Assembly (NCBI GenBank): GCA_014655195.1 | Contig: BNBH01000008.1 | Coordinates: forward strand, 124,001 to 188,000 | Reading direction: 5' to 3' | DNA from: Streptomyces cellulosae | GTDB taxonomy: Bacteria; Actinomycetota; Actinomycetes; Streptomycetales; Streptomycetaceae | DNA: 64,000 bases | Part shown: piece after piece, positions 29,013 to 42,466 of the stretch | Numbering within the stretch: the first letter of the stretch is position 1 | Layout of the letters: each line of letters begins with the position of its first letter | Notes under the pieces: generated by a model | What the model was told of the DNA's origin: nothing | Databases searched by the model: none | The model's input: the letters and a program-made list of their open reading frames with translations, nothing else | Made by a program: the position numbers and the translations under genes

Positions 29013-30758
29013 GTGCAGTTCGAGGTGTGGGCACCACAGGCCGGCCGAGTGACGCTCCGGTGCGACGGCGTCACGCGCGCGTTGGAGCGCGATCCCGAGC
29101 GGGAGGGGTGGTGGCGGGGGGAGGCCGAGGCGCACGACGGCTCCCGGTACGGCTTCTCGCTGGACGACGGGCCGGTGCTGCCGGACCCCCGGTCGCGCCG
29201 CCAGCCCGACGGCCCCGACGGGCTCAGCGCCGTCGTCGACCACGACCGTTTCGAGTGGACCGCCGAGTGGAGCGGACGGCCGCTGCCCGGCGCGGTGCTG
29301 TACGAGACGCACGTCGGCACGTACACCCGTGAGGGCACCTTCGACGCCGCCGCCGAACGGCTCGGGCACCTCGCCGACCTGGGCGTCACGCACGTGGAGT
29401 TGATGCCGGTGTGCCCGTTCCCGGGCCGGCACGGCTGGGGGTACGAGGGCGTCTGCCTGTGGGCGGTGCACGAGCCGTACGGCGGGCCCGAGGGGCTGAA
29501 ACGGTTCGTCGACCGGGCGCACGCGCTGGGGCTCGGCGTCGTCCTGGACGTGGTGCACAACCACCTGGGCCCGTCGGGCAATTACCTGCCGCAGTTCGGC
29601 CCGTACTTCACCGATACGCACCACACGCCGTGGGGTGCGGCGGTCAACCTGGACGCGCCCGGCTCGGACGAGGTGCGCGCGTACCTCGTGGAGAGCGCGC
29701 TGGCGTGGCTGCGGGACTACCGGATCGACGGGCTGCGTCTCGACGCCGTGCACGCGCTGGTGGACACCCGCGCGCGCCACTTCCTGGAGGAGCTGTCGCA
29801 GGCCGTGGACGAACTGGCCGCCGACACCGGCCGGCCGCTGTTCCTGATCGCCGAGTCCGACCTCAACGACCCGCGGGTCATCACCCCGCGCGAGAACGGC
29901 GGCCACGGCATCCACGCCCAGTGGAACGACGACTTCCACCACGCCCTGCACACCGCTCTGACCGGCGAGTCGCAGGGCTACTACGCCGACTTCGCCCGGG
30001 CCCCGCTGAAGGCCCTGGCCAAGACGCTCACCCACGGCTTCTTCCACGACGGCACGTACTCCAGCTTCCGGGGCCGGCACCACGGGCGGCCCCTGGACCG
30101 CACCCGCGTGGCCGCGCACCGCCTGCTGGGGTACAGCCAGACCCACGACCAGGTCGGCAACCGCGCCCAGGGCGACCGGCTGGCCGCGCTGGTCTCCCCC
30201 GGGCTGCTGGCCTGCGCGGCGGCGCTGACGCTGACCGCGCCGTTCACGCCGATGCTGTTCATGGGCGAGGAGTGGGCGGCGGGCACGCCCTGGCAGTTCT
30301 TCACCGACCACACGGACCCGGAGCTGGCGAAGGCGGTCAGCGAGGGTCGGCGCCGGGAGTTCGCGGCGCACGGGTGGGCGGAGCAGGACGTACCCGACCC
30401 GCAGGACCCGGCCACCCGTGACCGCTCCTGCCTGGACTGGTCCGAGCCGGAACGGGAGCCGCACGCGAGGATGCTGGCCTGGTACCGCCAACTCCTCACG
30501 CTCCGCCGCGAACAGCCCGACCTCACCGACCCGGACCTCGCCGACACGAAGGTGGCCTACGACGAGGACCGCCGCTGGCTGGCGTTCCGCCGGGGCGACG
30601 TCCGCGTGGCCGTGAACCTGGGCCCCGAACCGGCCGACATCCCCCTGGGCTCCCGCGAGGCCCAGATCCTGGCGGCATGGGAACCGGTGGACACACCGGG
30701 CGCGGACGGTCTGCTGCGGCTGCCGGGGGAATCGGCGGTGGTGTTGCTGCAGGAGTGA
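29013..30758 (+). CDS. treZ: Malto-oligosyltrehalose trehalohydrolase TreZ
   Basis: A 581-residue GH13 enzyme that releases trehalose from the TreY product. The N-terminal beta domain (about 1-90, FEVWAPQAGRVTLR) precedes the barrel with DVVHNH, GLRLDAVHAL (nucleophile Asp), LIAESDLN (acid Glu) and TPMLFMGEEW. The GTG start has AAGGGGAA six bases upstream. Together with GlgX and TreY it completes the TreXYZ route from glycogen to trehalose. A strong hairpin follows the stop. Confidence 0.96.
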   Translation: MQFEVWAPQAGRVTLRCDGVTRALERDPEREGWWRGEAEAHDGSRYGFSLDDGPVLPDPRSRRQPDGPDGLSAVVDHDRFEWTAEWSGRPLPGAVLYETHVGTYTREGTFDAAAERLGHLADLGVTHVELMPVCPFPGRHGWGYEGVCLWAVHEPYGGPEGLKRFVDRAHALGLGVVLDVVHNHLGPSGNYLPQFGPYFTDTHHTPWGAAVNLDAPGSDEVRAYLVESALAWLRDYRIDGLRLDAVHALVDTRARHFLEELSQAVDELAADTGRPLFLIAESDLNDPRVITPRENGGHGIHAQWNDDFHHALHTALTGESQGYYADFARAPLKALAKTLTHGFFHDGTYSSFRGRHHGRPLDRTRVAAHRLLGYSQTHDQVGNRAQGDRLAALVSPGLLACAAALTLTAPFTPMLFMGEEWAAGTPWQFFTDHTDPELAKAVSEGRRREFAAHGWAEQDVPDPQDPATRDRSCLDWSEPEREPHARMLAWYRQLLTLRREQPDLTDPDLADTKVAYDEDRRWLAFRRGDVRVAVNLGPEPADIPLGSREAQILAAWEPVDTPGADGLLRLPGESAVVLLQE

Positions 30759-30761
30759 GGG

Positions 30762-30790
30762 GCGCGGGGCGGGCGTGCCCCGCCCCGCGC
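30762..30790. terminator. Hairpin terminator after treZ
   Basis: GCGCGGGGC (30762-30770) pairs with GCCCCGCGC (30782-30790), with an inner GGG-CGTG-CCC stem and one bulged base. It begins three bases after the treZ stop. Confidence 0.7.
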
Positions 30791-30968
30791 TGTGGGCCGC
30801 GTGGGGCTGCGTCACGGCACCGCCCTTCGCAGCCCCGACGGGCACCCGGGCGCGCGGAGGGCTCGACCCGGCTCGCGCCCGGGCCGCCTGGGGTGTTTCA
30901 CGGCGCCGGTGACACCGCGACACGACGGGCGCGGCGGCGCGGGGAGGACACCCCGGCCCCCGGGCCCC

Positions 30969-31922
30969 CTAGGGCGCCGCGTCGCTGTCGCGGAGGTCCG
31001 TCACGCGTTCCAGCATGATCGGTTCCCAGGCTCGGCGGAGGCGGGTGCGGAGCAAGGGGAGGGACCGCGTGGCGTTGTGGACCAGGGCCTCGGCGAGGTG
31101 GATGACGCAGTCGCAGCGGGCCAGCCACAGGCCGCGCAGGCAGGGGCGGGCGCCGTAGCCCGCCAGCGTGGCCGCGCGGACGGCGGCCGGGGCTCCGACG
31201 GCGCGGGCCAGACCCGCGATGTCCTCGGCCGGGTCGCCGACCACCGCCGAGTCCCAGCCGAGCACCCCCCGCACCCGCCCGTCAGCGCCGACGACCAGGT
31301 TCCCTCCCGTGAGGGCGTGGTGCACCAGCACGGCCGAGCCGGCCTGCGCGGCGAGCTGCACCGTCGCGGGCTGGGTGAACTGCCGCAGCCGCGCCGCCTC
31401 GAACTCGTCGGCCTTGTCGAGCAGTTCTACGGCCTCCCCGGCGGCCCGCCGCAGCGTCTCCAGCGAGCGCGGCGGCACGCGCGGCACGCCCAGCGACTCG
31501 GCCTGCCGTACGGGCACCTGGTGCAGCCCGGTGAGCAGGCCCGCCAGGTCGGTCTCGCCGACGGCGGACACGGTGTTCTCCTCCGCCGTGCCCCCGACCA
31601 GCCGGGTCTCCAGCGTGCACAGCAGGCCGGGCGCCCACTCGCCCTGCGCCAGGCAGACGGGCAGCGCGACCGGCATGTGCGGGCGCACGACCTCGCGCAG
31701 CCGCAGCTCGCGGCGCCGGCGGGCGCCGGTGGCGCGGTCCGGGGCGAGGTACAGCACGTACCGGGTGCCCACCAGCCAGGTGGTGGGGTGGTCGGCGCCG
31801 TCGTCGGCGGGCCGCACGTCGAGGGCGGCGGCGGACGCGCCGGTGCCGTGCCCGCTGTCCTTGAGCAGGGACCGGGCCAGTCGGCGGACGGTGTCAACGG
31901 TGGGTGTCGGTGCCTGGGTCAT
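30969..31922 (-). CDS. Aminoglycoside phosphotransferase-fold protein
   Basis: A 317-residue APH-family-like protein with the kinase-like catalytic region written VHHALTGGNLVV and VLGWDSAVVGDPAEDIA. The usual HxD triad is altered to HHALTGGN, where the classical catalytic aspartate of HGDxxxxN is replaced by Ala, and the metal-binding DxD region reads WDSA. It may have lost normal kinase chemistry. The ATG at 31922 has no clear ribosome-binding site. It is preceded by the M24 peptidase gene 65 bases away in the same direction. Function unknown. Confidence 0.75.
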   Translation of the reverse strand: MTQAPTPTVDTVRRLARSLLKDSGHGTGASAAALDVRPADDGADHPTTWLVGTRYVLYLAPDRATGARRRRELRLREVVRPHMPVALPVCLAQGEWAPGLLCTLETRLVGGTAEENTVSAVGETDLAGLLTGLHQVPVRQAESLGVPRVPPRSLETLRRAAGEAVELLDKADEFEAARLRQFTQPATVQLAAQAGSAVLVHHALTGGNLVVGADGRVRGVLGWDSAVVGDPAEDIAGLARAVGAPAAVRAATLAGYGARPCLRGLWLARCDCVIHLAEALVHNATRSLPLLRTRLRRAWEPIMLERVTDLRDSDAAP

Positions 31923-31987
31923 GGTCGCGCCGTAACCGTTCGGGAGAGGCAGGGTGGGGACGGGGCGGAAGGGCCGGACGGTGCCGC

Positions 31988-33115
31988 TCAGTCGACTATC
32001 ACCATCCCCCGCTCCGTGTCGTTCAGCCGCCGTCCGCCGTCCTCGGTGACGGTCACGATGTCCTCGATCCGCACCCCGAACCGCCCCGGCAGATAGACGC
32101 CCGGCTCGACGGAGAAGCACATACCGGGGACGAGCGGCCGCTCCTCGCCCTCGATCATGTACGGCGGCTCGTGGGTGGTGACGCCGATGCCGTGCCCGGT
32201 GCGGTGGATGAAGTACTCGCCGTACCCGGCGCCGTCGATGACCGCGCGGGCCGCCCGGTCGACGTCCTGGCAGGCCGCGCCGGGCCGCACCGCGCGGAAA
32301 CCGGCCTCCTGCGCCTCGCGCACCAGGTCGTGCACCCGGCGCTCCTCCTCGGTGGGCTCGCCGACGTGCACCGTGCGGGAGGTGTCGGAGCCGTAGCCGT
32401 CCTTGAGGCCGCCGAAGTCCAGGACGACCATGTCGCCGCGCTCGATACGGCGGTCGCCGGCCTCGTGGTGCGGGTTGGCGCCGTTGGGGCCGGAGGCGAC
32501 GATGGTGAAGTCGACCTGGGAGTGGCCGAAGCGGCGCAGCAGCGCGGCGAGGTCCGCGGCGACCTCGGACTCCCGGCGGCCGGAGAAGCGGACGTTCCTG
32601 ATCTCCTCGAACGCGGCGTCCGCGGCGGCGCCGGCCGCGGCGAGCCGCTCCAGCTCCGCTGCGTCCTTCACGGCGCGCAGCATCGGCAGCGCCTCGGTGA
32701 GGGAGACGTACGAGGTCTTGGGGAGCGCCTGCTGGAGTCCCAGCAGGTGCAGTGCCCAGGCGTTGTCGCTGACGCCGAAGCGGCCCCGGTCGTCGAGGAG
32801 GGCCGCGGTGAGGGCGTAGGGGTCCTTGCCGTCGGTCCAGTCGCGCAGGGCGAGGGCGGGCGCGCCGGTGGCCTTCTCGGCGTCCGGGGCCTCCAGGGTG
32901 GGGACGACGAGCACAGGTTCCCGGTTGGCGGCCAGGACCAGCAGGGTGAGCCGCTCGGTGACGGCGGGCGGCGCGTACCCGGTGAGCCACACCAGGTCCG
33001 GGCCCGGCGCGACGAGCACCCCGGCGAGCCCGGCGTCGGCGGCCTGCCGCGCCGCCCGGTCCATACGGGCCTTGTAGTCGTCGGCGGTGAAGGGCACGGG
33101 CGCGGTGCCGGTCAT
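31988..33115 (-). CDS. M24-family metallopeptidase (Xaa-Pro aminopeptidase type)
   Basis: A 375-residue 'pita-bread' enzyme. The N-terminal creatinase-like domain is followed by the catalytic domain with metal ligands in VVLDFGG and SDTSRT (two Asp), RTGHGIG (His), EPPYMIEG (Glu) and a final SVEPGVYLP/VRIEDIV (Glu). Probably cleaves the N-terminal residue of Xaa-Pro peptides; some members act on other substrates. ATG 33115 has GGGAGG seven bases upstream. No signal peptide, so cytoplasmic. Confidence 0.9.
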   Translation of the reverse strand: MTGTAPVPFTADDYKARMDRAARQAADAGLAGVLVAPGPDLVWLTGYAPPAVTERLTLLVLAANREPVLVVPTLEAPDAEKATGAPALALRDWTDGKDPYALTAALLDDRGRFGVSDNAWALHLLGLQQALPKTSYVSLTEALPMLRAVKDAAELERLAAAGAAADAAFEEIRNVRFSGRRESEVAADLAALLRRFGHSQVDFTIVASGPNGANPHHEAGDRRIERGDMVVLDFGGLKDGYGSDTSRTVHVGEPTEEERRVHDLVREAQEAGFRAVRPGAACQDVDRAARAVIDGAGYGEYFIHRTGHGIGVTTHEPPYMIEGEERPLVPGMCFSVEPGVYLPGRFGVRIEDIVTVTEDGGRRLNDTERGMVIVD

Positions 33116-33301
33116 CCGGGTGCCTCCCAGGGCGGACGTCGGGGCTACGGGCAGCATCCTGCCCGCCGAACGGGTACGGCGCGAGCCGGTTGCCGGGGTT
33201 GCCCCCGGAGTCGCCCCGTCCGGGGGCGGAAAGCCCCGCTCCTCCACGCCGGTACGCGCCCCCGCGCCCCCAGGGCCCGGCGCCCCTGCGAAGAAGCCCC
33301 C

Positions 33302-33778
33302 TTACGTCAAGATCCCGGGAACCGCCGTCACCTGCTGGTACCCGCCCGTGGCGTGCCGGACGGTCAGGCGGATCTCCGAGCCCGGCGGGGTGCGGGCGAG
33401 GGCGTGGGCCAGGTCCGCGGCCGTGTCGACGCGGGTGGCGCCGACGGCGAGGAGCAGGTCGCCCTCGCGCAGGCCGGCCGTGTGGGCGGGGTCGGGGTTC
33501 TGGACGCCGACCACCAGGGCGCCCGGACGGCCGTCGTCGGTCACCTCCACCCCGAGCCGGGCGGTGAGGGCCGGACCGGACGCCGGGGCGGGGCCCGCCC
33601 ACACGGTGGCCAGGACGCCCAGGGCGGCCCCGGTCAGCAGCAGGGCGAGGCCCGCCGCCGCCCGCCGGCCCCGCGGGCGCCCGGGAGGCGGCTCCTCGGG
33701 GGCGGCGGGCAGGGGGTCCGGCCGGGGGACGGCGTGGGCGCCGGGCATCGGCCGGGGGCGGAGCGCGGGGGGTTCCAT
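33302..33778 (-). CDS. Single-pass membrane protein with a PDZ domain
   Basis: A 158-residue protein: proline-rich cytoplasmic N-terminus (1-38), one membrane segment (about 40-62, AAAGLALLLTGAALGVLATV) and a PDZ domain outside (about 72-155, with VVGVQNPDPAHTAGLREGDLLLAVG). It lacks a protease domain, so it is not HtrA-like by itself. It begins 12 bases after the geosmin synthase stop, in the same operon. The PDZ may bind C-termini of envelope proteins; its role is unknown. Confidence 0.85.
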   Translation of the reverse strand: MEPPALRPRPMPGAHAVPRPDPLPAAPEEPPPGRPRGRRAAAGLALLLTGAALGVLATVWAGPAPASGPALTARLGVEVTDDGRPGALVVGVQNPDPAHTAGLREGDLLLAVGATRVDTAADLAHALARTPPGSEIRLTVRHATGGYQQVTAVPGILT

Positions 33779-33790
33779 GGCGGCCGGCCG

Positions 33791-35956
<2,166 letters not shown>

Positions 35957-36042
35957 CTACCCGTGCCGCTCCGGCCGCATCCGCCGCCCGCTTGGTGATC
36001 ACACCTTCGCGTGAAACCTGCCCGGAAACGGGAGTTGGAAGC

Positions 36043-37221
36043 TCAGGTCCGTACCTGGATCAGCGCGTGGGTGCCGCTGGTGCGCCAGCGCCCGCCCTCC
36101 TCCGCGTCCAGCGCCGCCTCCGTCTCCGGGGCGAGCCCGGTGATCACGTCGGACTTGAGGGTGCGCAGGGCGGCGACCGGACCGGGGAAGTACGCCGTCA
36201 CGTCGGCGAACGGGGTGGTCGGCGGCCAGTAGCGGTCGCCCACGAGGCGGCGGTAGTTGAGGTCGCCCTTGAGGACGGTGAGGGTGGCCGCCGCGAAGTC
36301 GGCGCGCAGGTCGTCCGGCATGTCGGCGTACGGCAGGGGCGCGCAGGAGAAGGGGTGGGCGCGCAGTGCGAGCCGCCCGTCGGTGAGGGCGGCGCGCAGG
36401 CCCTGTCCGTACGCCCCGGCGGCGCCCTCGGCGGCGGTGAGGCGGCGTACGGCGTCGAGGACGTCGGCGGTGGTGGCGTCGGAGACGTAGTACGGGTGCG
36501 GCTTGATGTGCAGAACGGCGTCGGTGATGCGCCCGTGGGTGAGCAGGTGGGCGATCAACAGCAGGTCGGGGACGAGTTCGCGGCCGGCGTTGTCGGCGAC
36601 CAGGCAGAGGGTGCCGGGCCGGGAGGCGTCGAGCAGGGACCACAGGCGGTCGCTGTCGTCGGCGACGAGGGCGGGGACGGCGGCGGTCTCCTCGGCGCCC
36701 TCGGCGGACATCCGGAAGCCGAGGTCGGCGCGGTTGCCCCAGAGGGAGCCGTGCAGCAGGGCGCGGGCGCGTTCGTCCTCGGGGAGGTCGTCGAGGGCGT
36801 CGAGCGCGGCGAGTTCCTCGTCCGTGGCGGGCGCGTCGAGCTCGGCGAGCTTGGCGGGGCGGAAGGGGTCGATGCCCCGCCAAGGGCCGGGCTCGAAATA
36901 GCCTACGGCCTCCAGCAGTTGGCGGTAGAACCAGCTCTCCGACCACAGCCAGGGCACATCGTGCCAGGAGCGGCCGGCGTGGGCGTCCATGCCCCAGTCG
37001 GCCCAGCGGTCGCGGTCGTGGGCGCCGTCGGGCAGGGGCGTGACGACGCCCTGGGTGCAGTTCTCCAGCAGGGCGTCGAGCGCCCGGCGCTGCTCGGGGC
37101 CGTAGGGGGTGTCCTCGGCGACCTGGCGGAGGATCGCGGGGTGCCGTTCGGCCAGCACGCCGTACGGGAAGGTGCCGGGCTCGTCGGCGACGATCACGGG
37201 GGCGGCGGGGGTGTCGGGCAT
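36043..37221 (-). CDS. DUF89 (ARMT1-like damage-control phosphatase) family protein
   Basis: A 392-residue protein. The metal-dependent phosphatase family motifs are seen: VADNAGRELVPDLLL (metal-binding Asp-Asn pair), HIKPHPYYVSD, and KGDLNYRRLVGDRYWP. Such enzymes are thought to hydrolyse damaged phospho-metabolites. ATG 37221 is preferred over GTG 37230. It sits between the cprB-like gene and geosmin synthase in the same direction, as in S. coelicolor. A 16-bp tandem array lies directly upstream, in its likely leader. Confidence 0.88.
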   Translation of the reverse strand: MPDTPAAPVIVADEPGTFPYGVLAERHPAILRQVAEDTPYGPEQRRALDALLENCTQGVVTPLPDGAHDRDRWADWGMDAHAGRSWHDVPWLWSESWFYRQLLEAVGYFEPGPWRGIDPFRPAKLAELDAPATDEELAALDALDDLPEDERARALLHGSLWGNRADLGFRMSAEGAEETAAVPALVADDSDRLWSLLDASRPGTLCLVADNAGRELVPDLLLIAHLLTHGRITDAVLHIKPHPYYVSDATTADVLDAVRRLTAAEGAAGAYGQGLRAALTDGRLALRAHPFSCAPLPYADMPDDLRADFAAATLTVLKGDLNYRRLVGDRYWPPTTPFADVTAYFPGPVAALRTLKSDVITGLAPETEAALDAEEGGRWRTSGTHALIQVRT

Positions 37222-37258
37222 GGGGCTCACCGTAACCCGACGGGCGTCCGGGCGCCGG

Positions 37259-37404
37259 GCGTCACGGCGGGGCGGGCGTCACGGCGGGACAGGCATCACG
37301 CGCGGTGGGCATCACGCGCGGTGGGCATCACGCGCGGCAGGCATCACGCGCGGCGGGCATCACGCGCGGCAGGCATCACGCGGGGCAGGCCTTACAGCAC
37401 GCCG
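37259..37404. repeat. 16-bp tandem repeat array between cprB and the DUF89 gene
   Basis: Six units of 16 bp with consensus GCATCACGCGCGGTGG run from 37293 to 37388 (units 1 and 2 identical, others differ at one to three positions). Two degenerate 17-bp units precede them (37259-37292) and one follows (37389-37404). Sixteen is not a multiple of three, so it is not a coding repeat. It lies in the leader of the DUF89 gene. Confidence 0.8.
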
Positions 37405-37408
37405 GGCC

Positions 37409-38056
37409 TCACAGCGGGGCGGGTTCCCGTTCCAGGCGGGCGGCGAGGGAGAGGTAGCGGGCGCGGCGGGTGACGGGGACCAGGCCGCGGATGAGGAGTT
37501 GCCACATCTCGGCGGTGCGGCGGGGCCCGCGGCTGACGGGTTCGCGGGCGCGGCCGACGACCTGGGTGCCGACGAAGAAGCAGACCAGGGAGTGGGCGAC
37601 GACGTCGATGTCGGCGTCCGGGTGGACGTCGGACTCCTCGACGGCGCCGGCCAGCCGGGCCGAGACGATGTCGAGCCACTCGGTGAAGGGGTGACCGAGC
37701 GGCGGGCGCGGCCGGGTGGTGCCGGTGGCGAGCCGCAGTCCGGCCCGCAGCACGGGGTCCTCGGCGGACAGGCGGGCCACGCAGAAGGTGAGACGCATCA
37801 GCGCCTCCAGGGAGGTGCGGCCGCGGGCGCCGGTGTCGCGGGCGAGCCGGTGGCAGGTCGCGGACTGGAGTTCCAGGATGGCGTGGGCGAGGTCCTCCTT
37901 GGCGGCGAAGTGGAAGTACAGCGCCCCTTTGGTGACGCGGGCGTGCTCGACGATGTCGCTGAGACTGGTCGCTTCGTAGCCCTGCCGGTCGAACAGGTCG
38001 GCGGCGGCCGTGATGATCGTCGCGCGGGTCTTCTCGGCGCGTACCTGCCTTGCCAT
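37409..38056 (-). CDS. cprB: TetR-family gamma-butyrolactone-receptor homologue CprB
   Basis: A 215-residue ScbR/ArpA-type repressor. The HTH (about 31-50, SLSDIVEHARVTKGALYFHF) is the family's signature; the C-terminal half forms the ligand pocket and dimer interface. The gene beside geosmin synthase in S. coelicolor is cprB, and the N-terminus MARQVRAEKTRATII fits it. It represses through a palindromic element in its own upstream region. ATG 38056 has GGAG eight bases upstream. It likely links small signalling molecules to development or secondary metabolism. Confidence 0.9.
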   Translation of the reverse strand: MARQVRAEKTRATIITAAADLFDRQGYEATSLSDIVEHARVTKGALYFHFAAKEDLAHAILELQSATCHRLARDTGARGRTSLEALMRLTFCVARLSAEDPVLRAGLRLATGTTRPRPPLGHPFTEWLDIVSARLAGAVEESDVHPDADIDVVAHSLVCFFVGTQVVGRAREPVSRGPRRTAEMWQLLIRGLVPVTRRARYLSLAARLEREPAPL

Positions 38057-38465
38057 CGACTGCACTCCTGTGGCCGGAAAGCGACGGTCCATGCCGTTTG
38101 TTTCTAACGCCCCGTACACGATAACTCACCGTGCGCTGACGTTCATCACCCCGATGGGCGGGCTCAGTTGAACACACCGGGCATACGGGGCGTACGCCGC
38201 GAGGTGAAACAGCACGCGGGGTTTCCGAGCGCACGCCCCCCTCGCTCCGTACGGAGTCTGAACTTCCGCTTCGTACGTTCTCACGGTTCATCACAATGCG
38301 GCAGCGGCGCCTCACTTCGCGTGGCTGTTCACTTGACGACCAGTGGTTCCACGCGGTTGGCTCCGGCCAGCGAGAGTCACCCGGACGGCCGCACCCCGCG
38401 TGGCCGGTCCGCCGGTGTCCCTCCCCTGCACTTAGCTCTGCCGTACAGCGAGGTCCGCGCTCCTC
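38057..38465. other. 409-base divergent region between cprB and the binding-protein gene
   Basis: Contains the ARE-like dyad near cprB, a perfect 12-bp palindrome CTCCGTACGGAG at 38245-38256, and TTGACG at 38333-38338 that could be a -35 element for the forward lipoprotein gene (no clean -10 seen). No coding potential was found. Confidence 0.5.
38078..38103. promoter_or_regulatory. Candidate autoregulatory element (ARE) of cprB
   Basis: AAAGCGACGG and CCGTTTGTTT form an imperfect inverted repeat (7 of 10 positions) around TCCATG, with a perfect ACGG-N6-CCGT core at 38084-38097. It starts 22 bases before the cprB ATG. The arms resemble gamma-butyrolactone-receptor sites (half-site CGGTTTGTT-like). 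This is inference; binding is not shown by sequence alone. Confidence 0.55.
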
Positions 38466-39470
38466 ATGAACACTCGTCCCCCGTCCCGCCGCATCCCGAG
38501 CCGTCGAACGGCGGTCCTGGCGGCCGCGATCGGTCTGCTGGCGGCGGGCTGCTCCTCCTCCGCCACGGAGGGGGCGGACGGCGGCGCGGGCGCCGCGCGC
38601 GGCTCCGGGGACCTGCGGGTCGCGCTGGTCACCCACGGCAGCGAGGGCGACGCGTTCTGGGACCGGGTCCGCAAGGGCGCGGAGGCGGCGGCCGCCAAGG
38701 ACGGCATCGAACTGACCTATCTCAGCGACCCGGACGGGTCCGGACAGGCCGATCTGGTGCGCCAGGCCGTCCGGGACGGCGTCGACGGCATCGCGCTCAC
38801 CCTGGCCAAGCCGCAGGCCATGAAGGGCCCGGTCAACGAGGCGCGCGCCGCGGACATCCCCGTGGTCGGCCTCAACTCCGGTGTGAACGCCTGGAAGGAG
38901 GCCGGGCTGCTGGCGTTCTTCGGCCAGGACGAGAGCCTCGCGGGCCGCGCGGTCGGCGAGAAGCTGAACAAGCTGAGGGCCGAGCACACGCTGTGCCTGG
39001 TGCACGAGCGGGGCAACGTCGGCCTGGAGGCCCGCTGCGCCGGCGTGAAGAAGACGTTCCGCGGCACGAGCGAGAACCTGTACGTGGACGGCACCGACGA
39101 GCAGGCCGTCTCCGGCATCCTCACGGCCAAGCTGCGCCAGGACCCCTCCATCGACCAAGTGGTCACCAACGGCGCCGACTTCGCGCTGCTGGCCGTGGCC
39201 GCGGCGGCCGAGGCGGACAGCGAGGCCCAGGTGGCCACCTTCGACCTGAACGAGGAACTGGTGGACGCCGTGCGCGGCGGCAACGTCCGGTTCGCGGTCG
39301 ACCAGCAGCCGTACCTCCAGGGCTATCTCGCCGTGGACGCGCTGTGGCTGTACCGGACCAACGGCAACGTCAGCGGCGGTGGGACCGCGCCCGTGCTCAC
39401 CGGGCCGGCGTTCGTCACGAAGACGGAGGCGGACTCGGTCGCCGCCTTCGCCGCCGCCGGAACCCGCTGA
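38466..39470 (+). CDS. Periplasmic-binding (LacI/ribose-type) lipoprotein upstream of the conservon
   Basis: A 334-residue lipoprotein with a signal peptide ending in lipobox LLAAGC (Cys about 29). The mature part is a class-I binding protein like those of sugar or autoinducer importers (RVALVTHGSEGDAFWDRVRKGAE, VRQAVRDGVDGIALTLAKP, VATFDLNEELVDAVR). No ABC permease or ATPase is linked; instead a sensor-like kinase starts 48 bases after the stop, so it may present a ligand to that sensor (inference). Confidence 0.87.
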   Translation: MNTRPPSRRIPSRRTAVLAAAIGLLAAGCSSSATEGADGGAGAARGSGDLRVALVTHGSEGDAFWDRVRKGAEAAAAKDGIELTYLSDPDGSGQADLVRQAVRDGVDGIALTLAKPQAMKGPVNEARAADIPVVGLNSGVNAWKEAGLLAFFGQDESLAGRAVGEKLNKLRAEHTLCLVHERGNVGLEARCAGVKKTFRGTSENLYVDGTDEQAVSGILTAKLRQDPSIDQVVTNGADFALLAVAAAAEADSEAQVATFDLNEELVDAVRGGNVRFAVDQQPYLQGYLAVDALWLYRTNGNVSGGGTAPVLTGPAFVTKTEADSVAAFAAAGTR

Positions 39471-39518
39471 CGGCCGCCGTGCGTACCGTCCCCACCACCC
39501 GACAGCTCTAGGACCACG

Positions 39519-42016
<2,498 letters not shown>

Positions 42017-42033
42017 GACGAAGGAACACCGCC

Positions 42034-42465
42034 ATGACACGCCCCCTGCCCGCCACCCACACCCAGCTGGACCAGCTGCTGACCGGACTCGTGGAACGGG
42101 TCGCCGACGTGAACCAGGCCGTGGTGCTCTCCGAGGACGGCCTGGTGGTCTCCAAGTCCACCGGCTTCCTGCGCGACGACGCCGAGCGCCTGGCCGCCAC
42201 CGCGTCCGGTCTGATGAGCCTGAGCAAGGGCGTCAGCATGGACTTCCGCGGCGGCCCGGTGCGCCAGGCGCTCATCGAGATGGCGCACAGCTACCTGATC
42301 CTCACCTCGGCGGGTCCCGGCGCCCATCTGGTGGTGCTGACCGGCCCGAAGGCGGACGTCGGCGTGGTCGCGTACCAGATGAACATGCTGGTGAAGAAGA
42401 TCGGCGAGCACCTCAGCGCGGCCCCGCGGGACACCAGCGGTCCCGCCGAAGACCCAGGCGTGTGA
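42034..42465 (+). CDS. cvnB: Conservon roadblock/LC7 protein CvnB
   Basis: A 143-residue protein with the roadblock/LC7 fold (LDQLLTGLVERVADVNQAVVLSEDGL, HLVVLTGPKADVGVVAYQMNMLV). These proteins bind small GTPases of the MglA/CvnD type. Here it would bridge the membrane kinase CvnA and the GTPase CvnD. It follows cvnA by 43 bases with GAAGGAA before its ATG and is followed one base later by cvnC. Confidence 0.93.
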   Translation: MTRPLPATHTQLDQLLTGLVERVADVNQAVVLSEDGLVVSKSTGFLRDDAERLAATASGLMSLSKGVSMDFRGGPVRQALIEMAHSYLILTSAGPGAHLVVLTGPKADVGVVAYQMNMLVKKIGEHLSAAPRDTSGPAEDPGV

Positions 42466-42466
42466 G

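Noticed and set aside
37259..37404. CRISPR array
   Set aside because: Units are contiguous 16-bp tandem repeats without unique spacers and no cas genes are present.
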